Source of the DNA: Streptantibioticus silvisoli
Lineage (GTDB): Bacteria > Actinomycetota > Actinomycetes > Streptomycetales > Streptomycetaceae
DNA: 64,000 bases
Reading direction: 5' to 3'
NCBI RefSeq assembly: GCF_027947535.2
Contig: NZ_JAAGKO020000030.1
Location: forward strand, 1 to 64,000
The position numbers and the translations under genes were made by a program. Under the pieces are notes generated by a model. That model had not been told where the DNA came from, did no database searches, and saw nothing but the letters and a program-made list of their open reading frames with translations. How positions within the stretch are numbered: position 1 is the stretch's first letter; every line of letters begins with the position of its first letter. Shown here in pieces: positions 1 through 9,271 of the stretch.

Positions 1-312
1 GGGGGGCGGAGGGGAGCCTGGGGGAGTGGTGGCCGAAGCAGGCGGGAGCGGTCGCCGATGCGGTCGGAAAATCGGACGGGCGCCGGGCCGATCAGCAGAC
101 CCGAGCCGGCCCGGCCCCGCCGGAAGGCGGACGCGAACCGGCCCACCCCCCGCCGGAAGGCGCACGCCCACGCGGACGCGAGCCGGCCCACCTCCGCCCG
201 AAGGCCGGTGCGCAAGTCGCCCGGCCGCGCCGCGAGGCAGACGCGGACGCGGACGCGAGCCGCCCGGCCCCCGCCGGAGAGCGCGCGCACCCGCACGCGG
301 ACCTCGGCCCGG
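1..312. other. Non-coding, repeat-rich spacer at window edge
   Basis: No gene is supported here. The stretch is almost pure G and C and contains imperfect direct repeats built around CCGGAAGGCG followed by ACGCGAACCGGCCCACC-like sequence (about 116-200). Open frames crossing it give only Arg/Pro/Ala-rich peptides of the kind expected from shadow frames in high-GC DNA. It lies just downstream of the response regulator on the minus strand. Confidence 0.6.
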
Positions 313-984
313 TCAGGAGTTGAGATACCGCAGTACGGCGAGGACCCGGCGGTGGTCGCCGACGCTGGGGGCCAGGCCCAGCTTGAGGAAGATGTTGCTG
401 ACGTGCTTCTCCACCGCGCCGTCGGAGACCACGAGCTGCCGGGCGACCGCCGAATTCGTCCGGCCCTCCGCCATCAGCCCCAGCACCTCGCGCTCGCGCG
501 GCGTCAGACCGGCCAGCACGTCCTGCTTGCGGCTGCGGCCCAGCAGCTGGGCGACCACCTCCGGGTCCAGCGCGGTGCCGCCGGCCGCGACCCGTACGAC
601 CGCGTCGACGAACTCGCGCACGTCGGCGACCCGGTCCTTCAGCAGGTACCCGACGCCGCGGCTGGACCCCGCCAGCAGTTCGGTCGCGTACCGCTCCTCG
701 ACGTACTGCGACAGCACCAGGACGCCCAGCGCGGGGTGGTCCTTGCGCAGCCGCACCGCGGCCCGCACCCCTTCGTCGGTGTGGGTCGGCGGCATGCGCA
801 CGTCGGCCACCACCACGTCGGGCAGCTCGCCGGCCGCCGCCAGCCGCTCGATCTCCGCCAGCAGCGCCTCCGCGTCACCGACCCCGGCGACCACCTCGTG
901 GCCCCGGTCGGTCAGCAGCCGGGTCAGGCCGTCCCGCAGCAGGACCGAGTCCTCGGCGATCACCACGCGCACGCTGTCCACCAC
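313..984 (-). CDS. NarL/LuxR-type two-component response regulator
   Basis: A cytoplasmic transcription factor of 223 residues. The N-terminal receiver domain (about 1-125) has the acidic pair E11-D12, the phospho-acceptor Asp61 in VVVADVRMP and the conserved Lys in YLLKD. The C-terminal LuxR helix-turn-helix (about 158-205) begins [15 protein letters not shown] and contains [13 protein letters not shown], the DNA-recognition segment. It lies 106 bp downstream of a sensor kinase on the same strand, so it is probably the output partner of one or both kinases at 1091-3802. The target genes are not evident. Confidence 0.93.
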   Translation of the reverse strand: MVDSVRVVIAEDSVLLRDGLTRLLTDRGHEVVAGVGDAEALLAEIERLAAAGELPDVVVADVRMPPTHTDEGVRAAVRLRKDHPALGVLVLSQYVEERYATELLAGSSRGVGYLLKDRVADVREFVDAVVRVAAGGTALDPEVVAQLLGRSRKQDVLAGLTPREREVLGLMAEGRTNSAVARQLVVSDGAVEKHVSNIFLKLGLAPSVGDHRRVLAVLRYLNS

Positions 985-1090
985 GACTCGTTTCCCCCAC
1001 GTCGCCTCGGTCGGGACCCGTCGGGCCTCCCGTCGGCCCCCAGCATCGCAGCAACCGGACGCTCCCCGCCGCGCTCCCGCCGAACGGGCC

Positions 1091-2428
1091 TCACACCCGC
1101 CACGGCAACTCCGCGGTGATCCGGGTCGGACCGCCGGCCGGTGAGTCGACCACCAGCAGGCCGTCGACCGCGTCGAGGCGTTCGGCGAGTCCGGCCAGTC
1201 CGCTGCCGGCGTCGGGTGAGGCGCCGCCGCGGCCGTCGTCGCGGACCTGGAGCATCAGCCGGTCGCCGGACCGCCACACCTCCACCCCGGCCCGCGTCGC
1301 ACCGCTGTGCTTGCTGACGTTGGCCAGCAGCTCGCAGACCGTGAAGTACGCGATGCCCTCGATCGCCGGCACCGGACGGCGCGGCAGTTCCACCAGGACG
1401 TCCACCGGTACGGTGCAGCGGGCGGCGATGGAGGACAGGGCGGCGTCGAGGCCGCGGTCGGTGAGGACGGCGGGGTGGATGCCGCGGGCGAGGTCGCGCA
1501 GTTCGGCGAGGGCGAGTTTGACCTCGCCGTGGGCGTCGCCGACCATGCGGGCGGCGGTTTCGGGGTCTTCGAGGAGTTTTTCCTTGGCGAGGCCGAGGTC
1601 CATGGCGAGGGCGACCAGGCGGGCCTGGGCGCCGTCGTGCAGGTCGCGTTCGATGCGGCGCAGGTCGGCCGCCGCGGTGTCCACCACGATCCCGCGGTCC
1701 GACTCCAGCTCCGTCACGCGCGTCGCCAGCCGCGACGGCCCCAGCAGCCCGGTCACCAGCAGCCGGTCCACGCCCGTCAGCCCCCGCACCACCCACGGCG
1801 TCAGCAGCACCAGCACCAGTCCCACGACCGCGGTCGACAGCACCTCGAACCACGACGACAGGTACCAGCCGCCGCCGTGCCCGTCGCCGTAGACCTGCAA
1901 CCCCGGCTCACCGGCGTACGCGGGGAAGACCCAGCGGTACGCCGGGTACGCCAGCATCGACCAGCCGGCCGACCACAGCGGCACGACCACGCAGAACGTG
2001 AACAGGCTCCACGGGAACGCCAGCACCGCGTACAGCGCGTGCCGCCACGACGGCCCCGACTTCAGCTGGCCGCCGATCCACCCCACCGGCCCCGGCCGCC
2101 CGAACCGCACCGGCTCGGGACCGGCCACGTCCACCCGCAGCAGCGCCCGCGCCCTGGCCCGTTCCACCACCCCGATCGCCCGGCAGCCGTACAGCGCGCC
2201 CGCCAGCAACGGGACGCCGATGAACGTGATCATCAGACCGGCGCCCACCGACAGCGCGGCCACCACGTAGACGAAGCACGCGATCGCGATCGGCAGCCCC
2301 AGCAGGACGTACAGCATCTCCCGCCACATCCGCCCGCCCAGCGGCGCGCGCACCACCTCCGGAATCCTCCGGCCGCGCCCCTCACGGGCGGCCGTGCGGT
2401 CGTACCCGCTCATCGTCGCCCCGGTCAT
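1091..2428 (-). CDS. Sensor histidine kinase, HisKA_3 type (paralogue 1)
   Basis: A 445-residue membrane sensor kinase. The N-terminal half has several hydrophobic segments (around 38-80 and 130-215), typical of the putative sensor domain found in actinobacterial kinases. The dimerisation/phospho-acceptor helix contains [16 protein letters not shown] with the likely phosphorylated His264. The C-terminal HATPase has the G-box [18 protein letters not shown]. It should autophosphorylate and pass phosphate to the response regulator immediately downstream. A 310-bp DNA segment covering the histidine helix is identical to one in the upstream paralogue. The signal sensed is unknown. Confidence 0.92.
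   Translation of the reverse strand: MTGATMSGYDRTAAREGRGRRIPEVVRAPLGGRMWREMLYVLLGLPIAIACFVYVVAALSVGAGLMITFIGVPLLAGALYGCRAIGVVERARARALLRVDVAGPEPVRFGRPGPVGWIGGQLKSGPSWRHALYAVLAFPWSLFTFCVVVPLWSAGWSMLAYPAYRWVFPAYAGEPGLQVYGDGHGGGWYLSSWFEVLSTAVVGLVLVLLTPWVVRGLTGVDRLLVTGLLGPSRLATRVTELESDRGIVVDTAAADLRRIERDLHDGAQARLVALAMDLGLAKEKLLEDPETAARMVGDAHGEVKLALAELRDLARGIHPAVLTDRGLDAALSSIAARCTVPVDVLVELPRRPVPAIEGIAYFTVCELLANVSKHSGATRAGVEVWRSGDRLMLQVRDDGRGGASPDAGSGLAGLAERLDAVDGLLVVDSPAGGPTRITAELPWRV
1404..1713. repeat. 310-bp perfect direct repeat, copy 1 (inside kinase 1)
   Basis: I read this segment as base-for-base identical to 2937-3246, at a constant offset of 1533. It encodes the dimerisation/phospho-acceptor region and the start of the ATPase domain. 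A second identical block at the same offset is 1161-1265 versus 2694-2798. Flanking kinase sequence differs clearly between the two genes, so the identity is local. Confidence 0.85.
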
Positions 2429-2461
2429 CGTCGTACCCCTGTCCCCTCGGGTTGTCGGATC

Positions 2462-2622
2462 GTCATACGTGGTGGTCGAACCGCCGGAACGTCCGCGTGG
2501 CGGTCGGCTCGTCGGCGGTCATCCGTGGTGGTCGAACCGTTCGGATGGTCATCCGTGCTGGACGAAGCGTTCGCATCGTCATACGTGGTGGTCGTCGCAA
2601 CGTCATCCGTGGTGGTCGAACT
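2462..2622. repeat. Five degenerate copies of a ~20-bp repeat between the kinases
   Basis: Copies of GTCATMCGTGGTGGTCGAAC begin near 2462, 2518, 2548, 2578 and 2602. Spacings are 56, 30, 30 and 24 bp. The last copy holds the stop codon and final FDHHG residues of kinase 2, so the array looks like duplicated 3' gene-end sequence. The spacer between the two kinases consists mostly of these repeats. Confidence 0.75.
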
Positions 2623-3802
2623 CGCGCTCGCGCCACGGGAGTTCGGCGGTGACCACGGTGGGGCCGCCGAGCGGTGAGTCGACGACCAGGACGCCGTCGA
2701 CCGCGTCGAGGCGTTCGGCGAGTCCGGCCAGTCCGCTGCCGGCGTCGGGTGAGGCGCCGCCGCGGCCGTCGTCGCGGACCTGGAGCATCAGCCGGTCGTC
2801 GGACCGCCAGACGTCGACCGACGCCGACCTCGCACCGCTGTGCTTGCTGACGTTGGTCAGCAGTTCCGAGGCGGTGAAGTACGCGATGCCCTCGATGGCG
2901 GCGGCCGGCCGGCCGGGCAGGTCGGCGACCACCCGGACCGGTACGGTGCAGCGGGCGGCGATGGAGGACAGGGCGGCGTCGAGGCCGCGGTCGGTGAGGA
3001 CGGCGGGGTGGATGCCGCGGGCGAGGTCGCGCAGTTCGGCGAGGGCGAGTTTGACCTCGCCGTGGGCGTCGCCGACCATGCGGGCGGCGGTTTCGGGGTC
3101 TTCGAGGAGTTTTTCCTTGGCGAGGCCGAGGTCCATGGCGAGGGCGACCAGGCGGGCCTGGGCGCCGTCGTGCAGGTCGCGTTCGATGCGGCGCAGGTCG
3201 GCCGCCGCGGTGTCCACCACGATCCCGCGGTCCGACTCCAGCTCCGCGATCCGCCGCTCCAGCTCGTCCGACGGCGACAGCAGCCCGCGGGCCATCGCCC
3301 GGTCCGCGTTGGCCATCCCGCGCGCCACCCACGGCAGCAGCGGCCAGCCGACGAACAGCATCACCAGCGTCACGGTGAACGTCACGATGCCCCACGGCAG
3401 CCGGACGAAGAAGTACAGCGCGTGCCGCCAGGCCACCGGGTCCTTCACCGCCGCCCACAGCCAGCCGAAGAACCCCAGCCGGTCCATCCGCAGCCGGCGC
3501 GGTTCGCCGATCCGCACGCCCAGCAGCGCGCGTACCCGCCGCCGTTCCAGCCGGCCCGCCAGCCGGCAGCCCGACAGGCCGAGCGCCAGCAGCGGCAGCC
3601 CGATCACGGTCACCGCCAGGCCGGTGCCGAGCGCCAGCGTGACCACCACGTAGACGAAGCCGAACACGTCGACGGGGAAGTTGGTCAGCAGGTGCGCGAC
3701 CTCCTTCCACGTCTCCTTGGCGAACGTGGCCCGCACGGGCGGCAGAGGATCGTCGGCTTCGCCGTCCGGATGCTGCGGCGTGCCGCTGGCAGGGGTGCTC
3801 AT
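2603..3802 (-). CDS. Sensor histidine kinase, HisKA_3 type (paralogue 2)
   Basis: A 399-residue paralogue of the kinase at 1091-2428. The start is placed at the ATG at 3802 (MSTPASG) because upstream in-frame sequence is non-conserved and proline-rich. It has the same layout: hydrophobic segments near 35-80 and 110-165, a phospho-acceptor helix with [11 protein letters not shown] and His211, and a C-terminal HATPase with [18 protein letters not shown]. It is the first gene of the minus-strand locus kinase 2, kinase 1, regulator. Only one regulator is present, so either two kinases converge on it or one acts elsewhere. Confidence 0.9.
   Translation of the reverse strand: MSTPASGTPQHPDGEADDPLPPVRATFAKETWKEVAHLLTNFPVDVFGFVYVVVTLALGTGLAVTVIGLPLLALGLSGCRLAGRLERRRVRALLGVRIGEPRRLRMDRLGFFGWLWAAVKDPVAWRHALYFFVRLPWGIVTFTVTLVMLFVGWPLLPWVARGMANADRAMARGLLSPSDELERRIAELESDRGIVVDTAAADLRRIERDLHDGAQARLVALAMDLGLAKEKLLEDPETAARMVGDAHGEVKLALAELRDLARGIHPAVLTDRGLDAALSSIAARCTVPVRVVADLPGRPAAAIEGIAYFTASELLTNVSKHSGARSASVDVWRSDDRLMLQVRDDGRGGASPDAGSGLAGLAERLDAVDGVLVVDSPLGGPTVVTAELPWREREFDHHG
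2937..3246. repeat. 310-bp perfect direct repeat, copy 2 (inside kinase 2)
   Basis: Partner of the segment at 1404-1713, identical by direct reading. Silent positions are also identical, whereas the sequence immediately outside (for example after the shared AGCTCCG at the end) diverges. This suggests recent gene conversion rather than selection on protein alone. Confidence 0.85.
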
Positions 3803-3984
3803 GACGACCACCCTGCCCGTCCCCCGACCTGTCCCGCCATGGGGAGGGTCGGTGGACGAGGGTGGGGTTATCCCCAGTCGTTGACGCGAGGTGTACGGAC
3901 CCGTGACACCGTGTTCGCCGTGCGGGAACTGGGAACCGCCCGGTCCGGTGGGCGGTTCCCCCTTCCGTGACCCGGCAGTACAGG

Positions 3985-4017
3985 CTTTAGACTCCGGTGC
4001 GTACAGATCGTCTAAAG
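3985..4017. promoter_or_regulatory. Inverted repeat upstream of nuoA, candidate operator
   Basis: Perfect 8-bp arms CTTTAGAC (3985-3992) and GTCTAAAG (4010-4017) are separated by 17 bp. The first arm overlaps TAGACT (3988-3993), which could be a -10 element. The site is AT-rich compared with its surroundings and lies 50-80 bp before the nuoA start. Function as an operator is inferred. Confidence 0.4.
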
Positions 4018-4066
4018 ATTCGCCCAGCTCACTGGACCCGGTTGGACGAACGCGAACGGATGAGGG

Positions 4067-4474
4067 GTGTACGTGCCGGAGTCGACCGTGCCGACCATCA
4101 GCGCGGCGGGCTACTTCCACACCTACTCGTTGGTGGGTCTGGTCGCGGTCGTCGGTGTGCTGTTCGTGACCGTGGCGTTCACGACCGGGCACCTGCTGAG
4201 GCCGATGGTGCCCACCCGCGAGAAGATGCTCACCTACGAATGCGGAGTCGACCCGGTGGGCGACGGCTGGGCGCACACCCAGATCCGCTACTACGTGTAC
4301 TCGTTCCTGTACGTGATCTTCGCGGTGGACGCGATCTACCTCTTCCCGTGGGCGACGGTCTTCGCCGCCCCGGGCTTCGGCGGCAGCACCCTGGTCGAGA
4401 TGTTCGTCTTCCTCGGCTTCCTCGCCGTCGGTCTGCTCTACGCATGGAAGAAGGGCGTCCTGGAATGGGCGTGA
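4067..4474 (+). CDS. nuoA: NADH-quinone oxidoreductase subunit A
   Basis: A small membrane subunit of respiratory complex I (135 residues, normal for the family) with three transmembrane helices. The family-typical loop [23 protein letters not shown], carrying the conserved Cys used in quinone-site conformational switching, is clear. The GTG at 4067 gives MYVPES. It is the first gene of a ten-gene operon and overlaps nuoB by 10 bases, which suggests translational coupling. Confidence 0.93.
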   Translation: MYVPESTVPTISAAGYFHTYSLVGLVAVVGVLFVTVAFTTGHLLRPMVPTREKMLTYECGVDPVGDGWAHTQIRYYVYSFLYVIFAVDAIYLFPWATVFAAPGFGGSTLVEMFVFLGFLAVGLLYAWKKGVLEWA

Positions 4475-5370
4475 CCGATCCGGCGGGCGGGCCTGTGCCC
4501 GCCTCCGCCGACCCGCAGCCGGCCACCGAGCCGCAGCCGACCTTCCTGCCGGAGCCCAGACGGCTCGGCACCCTGGCCCGGCTCGCCCCCGAACCGATGA
4601 AGGTGGTCCTCAACTGGGGCCGCCGCTACAGCCTGTGGGTCTTCAACTTCGGACTCGCCTGCTGCGCCATCGAGTTCATCGCCGCCTCCATGGCCCGGCA
4701 CGACTTCATCCGGCTCGGCGTCATCCCGTTCGCCCCCGGCCCCCGGCAGGCCGACCTGATGATCGTCTCGGGCACCGTGACCGACAAGATGGCCCCGGCC
4801 GTCAAGCGGCTCTACGAGCAGATGCCCGAGCCGAAGTACGTCATCTCCTTCGGCGCCTGCTCCAACTGCGGCGGCCCCTACTGGGACTCCTACGCGGTCA
4901 CCAAGGGCGTCGACCAGATCATCCCGGTCGACGTCTACGTCCCCGGCTGCCCGCCGCGCCCGGAGGCCCTGCTCCAGGGCATCCTCAAGCTCCAGGAGAA
5001 GATCGCCCGCGAGTCCCTCGGCGACCGCTACGGTTCCCCGGCCGGCCCCGGCCCGTCGGCCGCGGCGCTCGGCAGCGGCCTGGTAGCGGCTCCGCCGGCT
5101 CCGGGAGCGGCGGGGGCACCGGCGGCGACGCCGGACGGGCCGGCGGTGGCGCCGGGTGGCTCGGCGGTGACTCCGGACGGCTCGGCGGTGGCGCCGGGTG
5201 GCTCGGCGGTGACTCCGGACGGCTCGGCGGTGGCGCCGGGTGGCTCGGACGTGACGCCGGACGAGGCGAGGGCAACGTTGGACGGACCGAGGTCTACGCC
5301 GGACGGGCCGGCGGCGACGCCGGATCAGCCGAGGTCGAAGCCGGGCAAGCCGGGGGAGGAGCGCCGGTGA
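4465..5370 (+). CDS. nuoB: NADH-quinone oxidoreductase subunit B with repeat tail
   Basis: A peripheral-arm subunit that binds the terminal [4Fe-4S] cluster N2, which passes electrons to quinone. The four cluster ligands are visible in GLACCAIEF (tandem Cys), GACSNCGG and PGCPPRPE. The start at ATG 4465 overlaps nuoA. The catalytic core ends near residue 190; the remaining ~110 residues are a low-complexity tail made of [14 protein letters not shown] repeats, making the protein 301 residues against about 160-200 for the family. The tail is encoded by a 42-bp DNA repeat. Stop and nuoC start overlap as GTGA. Confidence 0.92.
   Translation: MGVTDPAGGPVPASADPQPATEPQPTFLPEPRRLGTLARLAPEPMKVVLNWGRRYSLWVFNFGLACCAIEFIAASMARHDFIRLGVIPFAPGPRQADLMIVSGTVTDKMAPAVKRLYEQMPEPKYVISFGACSNCGGPYWDSYAVTKGVDQIIPVDVYVPGCPPRPEALLQGILKLQEKIARESLGDRYGSPAGPGPSAAALGSGLVAAPPAPGAAGAPAATPDGPAVAPGGSAVTPDGSAVAPGGSAVTPDGSAVAPGGSDVTPDEARATLDGPRSTPDGPAATPDQPRSKPGKPGEERR
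5145..5258. repeat. 42-bp tandem repeat inside nuoB 3' end
   Basis: Just over two and a half copies of a 42-bp unit that begins GTGGCGCCGGGTGGCTCGGC. Each unit encodes 14 residues ([14 protein letters not shown]). The unit is a multiple of three, so expansion keeps the frame. The repeat is confined to the non-conserved tail. Confidence 0.8.
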
Positions 5371-6632
5371 CCGACTTCGACCGGCTGCCGCAGGACGCCG
5401 CCGAGCTGTTCGGCGCCGGTGCCACCGCGGCGGAGGCCTACGGCCTGCTCACCGTCGACGTGCCCCCCGCCGCCTGGCTCGACGCGCTGCGCACCGCACG
5501 CGACACCCTGCGCTGCGACTACTTCGACTGGCTCAGCGCCGTCGACGAGCCCGGCACCGGCTTCCAGGTCTGCGCCCACCTCGCCGACGCCGGCCGCGGT
5601 GGCGTGCGGCACCTGGTGATCCGCACCACCGTCCCGCACGACAAGCCCGAACTCCCCACCGCCGTCGGGGTGTTCGCCGGTGCCGCCTGGCACGAGCGCG
5701 AGACCCACGAGATGTTCGGCGTCGTCTTCGCCGGCCACCCGCACCTCGTCCCGCTGCTCCTGCCGGAGAACTTCGAGGGGCACCCGCTCCGCAAGGACTT
5801 CGTGCTCGCCGCCCGGGTCGCCAAGGCATGGCCCGGCGCCAAGGAACCCGGCGAGTCCTCCGCCGACCACGCCGGTACCAAGCGCCGCCAGATGCTGCCG
5901 CCCGGCGTCCCCGACCCCAACGACTGGGGCCCCCTCAAGGGCCAGCTCCCCCCGGCCCCGGCCCGCCCGGCCCGCGCCACCGCCCGCCCCGCCCGCCCGG
6001 CCCGGACAACGGAGGCGCCCGCCCCCGGCGAGGCCGCCGGCGCCACGACGGACACCGGCACGCCCCGTCCCCCGCGCCCCGCCACCGACCGACCCGCCCG
6101 CCGCTCCCGCAGCGTCACCGAGGGCAGCGCCAGCCAGCGCCCGCCGGCGCCGCTGGTGGAGCCGGTGGAGCCGAAGGGGGAGGCGGAGCCGGTGGAGCGG
6201 AAGGGGGAGGCGGAGGCCCCGGCGGTGGAGCCGAAGACGGAGGCCGTGGAGCCGAAGTCGGAGGCGGAGCCGGCCAGGCGGAAGACGTCAGCCGTGGAGC
6301 CGAGGACGGAGGCGGAGCCGGCCGGGCGGAAGACGTCAGCCCCGGTCGAGCCGAAGGCAGAACGCCCGCGCCGCCGCACCGACAACGCCCCCTGGGCCAC
6401 GGAAGCCGACCCGCCGGCCACGCAGGCCGACCCGACGCCGACCGAGCCCGCGCCCGGTGAACCTGCTAAACCCGGTGCCCCCGGTGAGCAGACCCCCGCG
6501 TCGGAGCAGCCCGCCGCGCCGGCCGGCCCCGCCACCGGTGAATCCGCTGAACCGGCGGAACCTGCTGAACCCGCGGAGCAACCCCCCTCCGGTGACGCCC
6601 CGCGCGGTGAGAACGAAGGCGAGGAGCGGTGA
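5367..6632 (+). CDS. nuoC: NADH-quinone oxidoreductase subunit C with long disordered tail
   Basis: A 30-kDa-type peripheral-arm subunit of complex I. The GTG at 5367 is chosen because it overlaps the nuoB stop and gives [16 protein letters not shown]. The conserved core (about 1-190) contains [18 protein letters not shown] and [16 protein letters not shown], the family signature. The protein runs to 421 residues; everything after about 195 is Pro/Ala/Glu/Lys-rich with repeated VEPKxEAEP and RRKTSAVEP motifs, absent from ordinary NuoC. It is NuoC alone, not a NuoCD fusion. No nuoD follows. Confidence 0.88.
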   Translation: MTDFDRLPQDAAELFGAGATAAEAYGLLTVDVPPAAWLDALRTARDTLRCDYFDWLSAVDEPGTGFQVCAHLADAGRGGVRHLVIRTTVPHDKPELPTAVGVFAGAAWHERETHEMFGVVFAGHPHLVPLLLPENFEGHPLRKDFVLAARVAKAWPGAKEPGESSADHAGTKRRQMLPPGVPDPNDWGPLKGQLPPAPARPARATARPARPARTTEAPAPGEAAGATTDTGTPRPPRPATDRPARRSRSVTEGSASQRPPAPLVEPVEPKGEAEPVERKGEAEAPAVEPKTEAVEPKSEAEPARRKTSAVEPRTEAEPAGRKTSAPVEPKAERPRRRTDNAPWATEADPPATQADPTPTEPAPGEPAKPGAPGEQTPASEQPAAPAGPATGESAEPAEPAEPAEQPPSGDAPRGENEGEER

Positions 6633-7591
6633 ACCCCACCCTCGACATGGTGCTGCGCGCGGTCGGCGTGCTCGTCGTCTTCATGGTGCTGCCGCTCACC
6701 GTCGGGCAGGCCGAGCACAAGGTGATGGCCCACATGCAGGGCCGGCTCGGGCCGATGTACGCCGGCGGTTTCCACGGCTGGGCCCAACTCGTCGCCGACG
6801 GCGTCAAGTTCGTCCAGAAGGAAGACATCGTGCCCACCGGCGCCGATCGCCGGGTCTTCCAACTGGCGCCCGTGGTCGCCCTGTTGCCGTACCTCGTAGT
6901 GCTGATCGCGATCCCGGTCGGCCCGCACGGCTTCGTCGGCGCGACGGTCGACGCCGGGCTGTTCTTCGTCCTGGCGATGATGGGCGTCGGCGTGCTCGGT
7001 TCGCTGATGGCCGGCTGGGCGTCCGCCAACAAGTTCTCCCTGCTGGGAGCGCTGCGCAGCGCCGCGCAGTTGATGGCGTACGAACTCCCCATGCTGCTGG
7101 CCGCCGCCTCCGTCGCGATGGCCGCCGGCACGGTGTCGCTGCCCGGTCTGCTGTCGGCGTTCCACTGGTGGTGGATCCCGTGGCAGCTCGTCGGCGGCCT
7201 GGTGTTCTTCACCGCCGGGCTCGCCGAGCTCCAACGGCCGCCGTTCGACATGCCGGTGGCCGACTCCGAGATCATCTTCGGCGCCTACACCGAGTACACC
7301 GGCCTGCGGTTCGCGCTGTTCCTGCTCGCCGAGTACGCCGGCATCGTCGTGCTGTGCGCGCTGACCAGCGTGCTCTACCTCGGCGGCTGGCACGGACCGT
7401 GGTCCGGCAGCGTCGGCTGGCTGTGGACGCTGGTCAAGACCGGCCTGCTGGCGTTCGTCGTCATCTGGCTGCGGGTCAGCTACCCCCGGCTGCGCGAGGA
7501 CCAGTTGCAGAAGTTCGCCTGGACGGTGCTCATCCCTCTCTCCCTTCTCCAGATCGCGCTCACCGGCATCGTCAAGGTGGTGATCTCATGA
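6629..7591 (+). CDS. nuoH: NADH-quinone oxidoreductase subunit H
   Basis: A membrane subunit linking the peripheral arm to the proton-pumping arm and forming part of the quinone chamber. It has 320 residues and about eight transmembrane helices, normal for the family. Conserved stretches include [19 protein letters not shown] near the N-terminus, and [19 protein letters not shown] and [18 protein letters not shown] in the middle. The GTG start overlaps the nuoC stop by 4 bases and the stop overlaps the nuoI ATG. Confidence 0.94.
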   Translation: MNPTLDMVLRAVGVLVVFMVLPLTVGQAEHKVMAHMQGRLGPMYAGGFHGWAQLVADGVKFVQKEDIVPTGADRRVFQLAPVVALLPYLVVLIAIPVGPHGFVGATVDAGLFFVLAMMGVGVLGSLMAGWASANKFSLLGALRSAAQLMAYELPMLLAAASVAMAAGTVSLPGLLSAFHWWWIPWQLVGGLVFFTAGLAELQRPPFDMPVADSEIIFGAYTEYTGLRFALFLLAEYAGIVVLCALTSVLYLGGWHGPWSGSVGWLWTLVKTGLLAFVVIWLRVSYPRLREDQLQKFAWTVLIPLSLLQIALTGIVKVVIS

Positions 7592-8310
7592 GTCCCATCC
7601 CCGGTCACGGCCTGGCCAAGGGCCTTGCCGTCACCCTGCGGACGATGACCCGCAGGACGGTCACCCAGCAGTACCCCGAGACCCTGCCCGAACTGCCGCC
7701 CCGCTCGCGCGGCGTCATCGGGCTGTTCGAGGAGAACTGCACCGTCTGCATGCTCTGCGCCCGCGAATGCCCCGACTGGTGCATCTACATCGACTCCCAC
7801 AAGGAGACGACGCCGGCCGCCGCCCCCGGGGGCCGCGAGCGCAGCCGCAACGTCCTCGACCGCTTCGCCATCGACTTCTCGCTCTGCATGTACTGCGGTA
7901 TCTGCATCGAGGTCTGTCCTTTCGACGCGCTGTTCTGGTCACCGGAGTTCGAGTACGCGGAGACCGACATCCGCGAACTCACCCACGAGCGCGACACCCT
8001 GCGCGAGTGGATGTGGACCGTCCCGCCCCCGCCGGCCCTCGACCCGGCCGCCGAGGAGCCCAAGGAACTCGCCGCCGCCCGCAAGTCCGTCGACAAGCTC
8101 GCCGCGGAGGCACGGGTCGCGGTGCAGGCCCCACCCGCTCCGGCCGCCCAGCCCGCTTCAGCCGCCCAGCCCGCCAAGGGCGCGACGGCCGCGACGGACG
8201 CGAACACCAAGGACGCGACGGACCCCAAGGACGCGACGGCCGCCAAGGACGCGACGGAGCCCAAGGACGACAAGGGCCCCAAGGACGACAAGGGTGGTGA
8301 GCGGCCGTGA
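7588..8310 (+). CDS. nuoI: NADH-quinone oxidoreductase subunit I
   Basis: An 8Fe-ferredoxin-type subunit that carries clusters N6a and N6b. Two CxxCxxCxxxC motifs are present: [12 protein letters not shown] and [12 protein letters not shown]. The ATG at 7588 overlaps the nuoH stop. The core ends by about residue 165; the last ~75 residues are an Ala/Lys/Asp-rich tail with repeated [13 protein letters not shown]. Total 240 residues, longer than the usual 160-200. The stop overlaps the nuoJ start by 4 bases. Confidence 0.93.
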   Translation: MSPIPGHGLAKGLAVTLRTMTRRTVTQQYPETLPELPPRSRGVIGLFEENCTVCMLCARECPDWCIYIDSHKETTPAAAPGGRERSRNVLDRFAIDFSLCMYCGICIEVCPFDALFWSPEFEYAETDIRELTHERDTLREWMWTVPPPPALDPAAEEPKELAAARKSVDKLAAEARVAVQAPPAPAAQPASAAQPAKGATAATDANTKDATDPKDATAAKDATEPKDDKGPKDDKGGERP

Positions 8311-8855
8311 ACCTCGCCGTCGCCTCGCATCCCGGATTCCTGTCGCCGACCGGGGTGGAGATCACCTTCGTGCTCGTCGGACTGATCACCCTCGGCGCGG
8401 CCCTGGTCACCGTCACCACCAAGCAGTTGGTGCACGCGGCGCTCTGGCTGGTCGTCGCGCTCGGTGGGCTGGCCGTCGAATACCTGCTGCTCACCGCCGA
8501 GTTCATCGCGTGGGTGCAGGTGCTGATCTATGTCGGTTCCGTCGTCGTCCTCCTGTTGTTCGGGCTGATGATGACCAAGGCGCCCATCGGGCGTTCCCCG
8601 GACGCCGATTCGGACAACCGCTGGACCGCGCTCGCCGTGGCGGTCCTGGCCGCCGCGACCCTGGTGTGGGTCGTGGTGGACGCGTTCCGCTCGACCTGGG
8701 TCTCCCTGGGCGGCGCCGCCCAGGGGTCGACCGAGGTGACCGGCGAATTCCTCTTCCGGCAGTGGGTGCTGCCGTTCGAGGCACTGTCCGTCCTGCTGCT
8801 CGCCGCGCTCGTCGGCGCGATCGTCCTTTCCCGGCGCGACAGCAGGGAGCGCTGA
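8307..8855 (+). CDS. nuoJ: NADH-quinone oxidoreductase subunit J
   Basis: A membrane-arm subunit of 182 residues with about five transmembrane helices. The family signature around [32 protein letters not shown] is clear. Helix 3 of this subunit contains the flexible pi-bulge that couples quinone reduction to the pumps (family knowledge). The GTG start overlaps the nuoI stop and the stop shares one base with the nuoK ATG. Confidence 0.93.
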   Translation: MNLAVASHPGFLSPTGVEITFVLVGLITLGAALVTVTTKQLVHAALWLVVALGGLAVEYLLLTAEFIAWVQVLIYVGSVVVLLLFGLMMTKAPIGRSPDADSDNRWTALAVAVLAAATLVWVVVDAFRSTWVSLGGAAQGSTEVTGEFLFRQWVLPFEALSVLLLAALVGAIVLSRRDSRER

Positions 8856-9271
8856 TGCACCTCGCCTATCCGGCAGTCCTCGCCGTCCTCCTGTTCTGCG
8901 TCGGCCTGTACGGGGTGCTCGCCCGGCGCAACGCGATCCTCGTCCTGATGTCCGTCGAGCTGATGCTCAACGCCGTCAACCTCAACCTCGTCGCGTTCGA
9001 CGTCTGGCTCCGCGACACCCTGCACGCGGGTCAGGCGCTCACGCTGTTCACCATCACCATCGCCGCCGCCGAGATCGGCATCGGGCTGTCGATCGTGCTG
9101 CTCGTCCATCGCAACCGTGGGACAGCGGACGTGGACAAGCTGACCGACCTCACCGACACCGGTACGGAACCCGGCTTCGACTCCGGCTCCGCCAGCATGG
9201 CACCCACCACTGACAATTCCGTCGAAAGCGCCACCGACCAGGCACTTCCCGCCGGGGGGCAGACCGCGTGA
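8855..9271 (+). CDS. nuoK: NADH-quinone oxidoreductase subunit K with C-terminal extension
   Basis: A small membrane-arm subunit, homologous to MrpC. Three transmembrane helices carry the conserved Glu in [17 protein letters not shown] and the second acidic site in [15 protein letters not shown]. The ATG at 8855 shares a base with the nuoJ stop. At 138 residues it is about 35-40 longer than the usual ~100; the extra C-terminus is Thr/Ser/Asp-rich and not conserved. Confidence 0.93.
   Translation: MHLAYPAVLAVLLFCVGLYGVLARRNAILVLMSVELMLNAVNLNLVAFDVWLRDTLHAGQALTLFTITIAAAEIGIGLSIVLLVHRNRGTADVDKLTDLTDTGTEPGFDSGSASMAPTTDNSVESATDQALPAGGQTA

Noticed and set aside
3803-4276. N-terminal extension of sensor kinase 2
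   Set aside because: The extension crosses the nuoA promoter region and start and has no conserved sequence; ATG 3802 gives a normal kinase.
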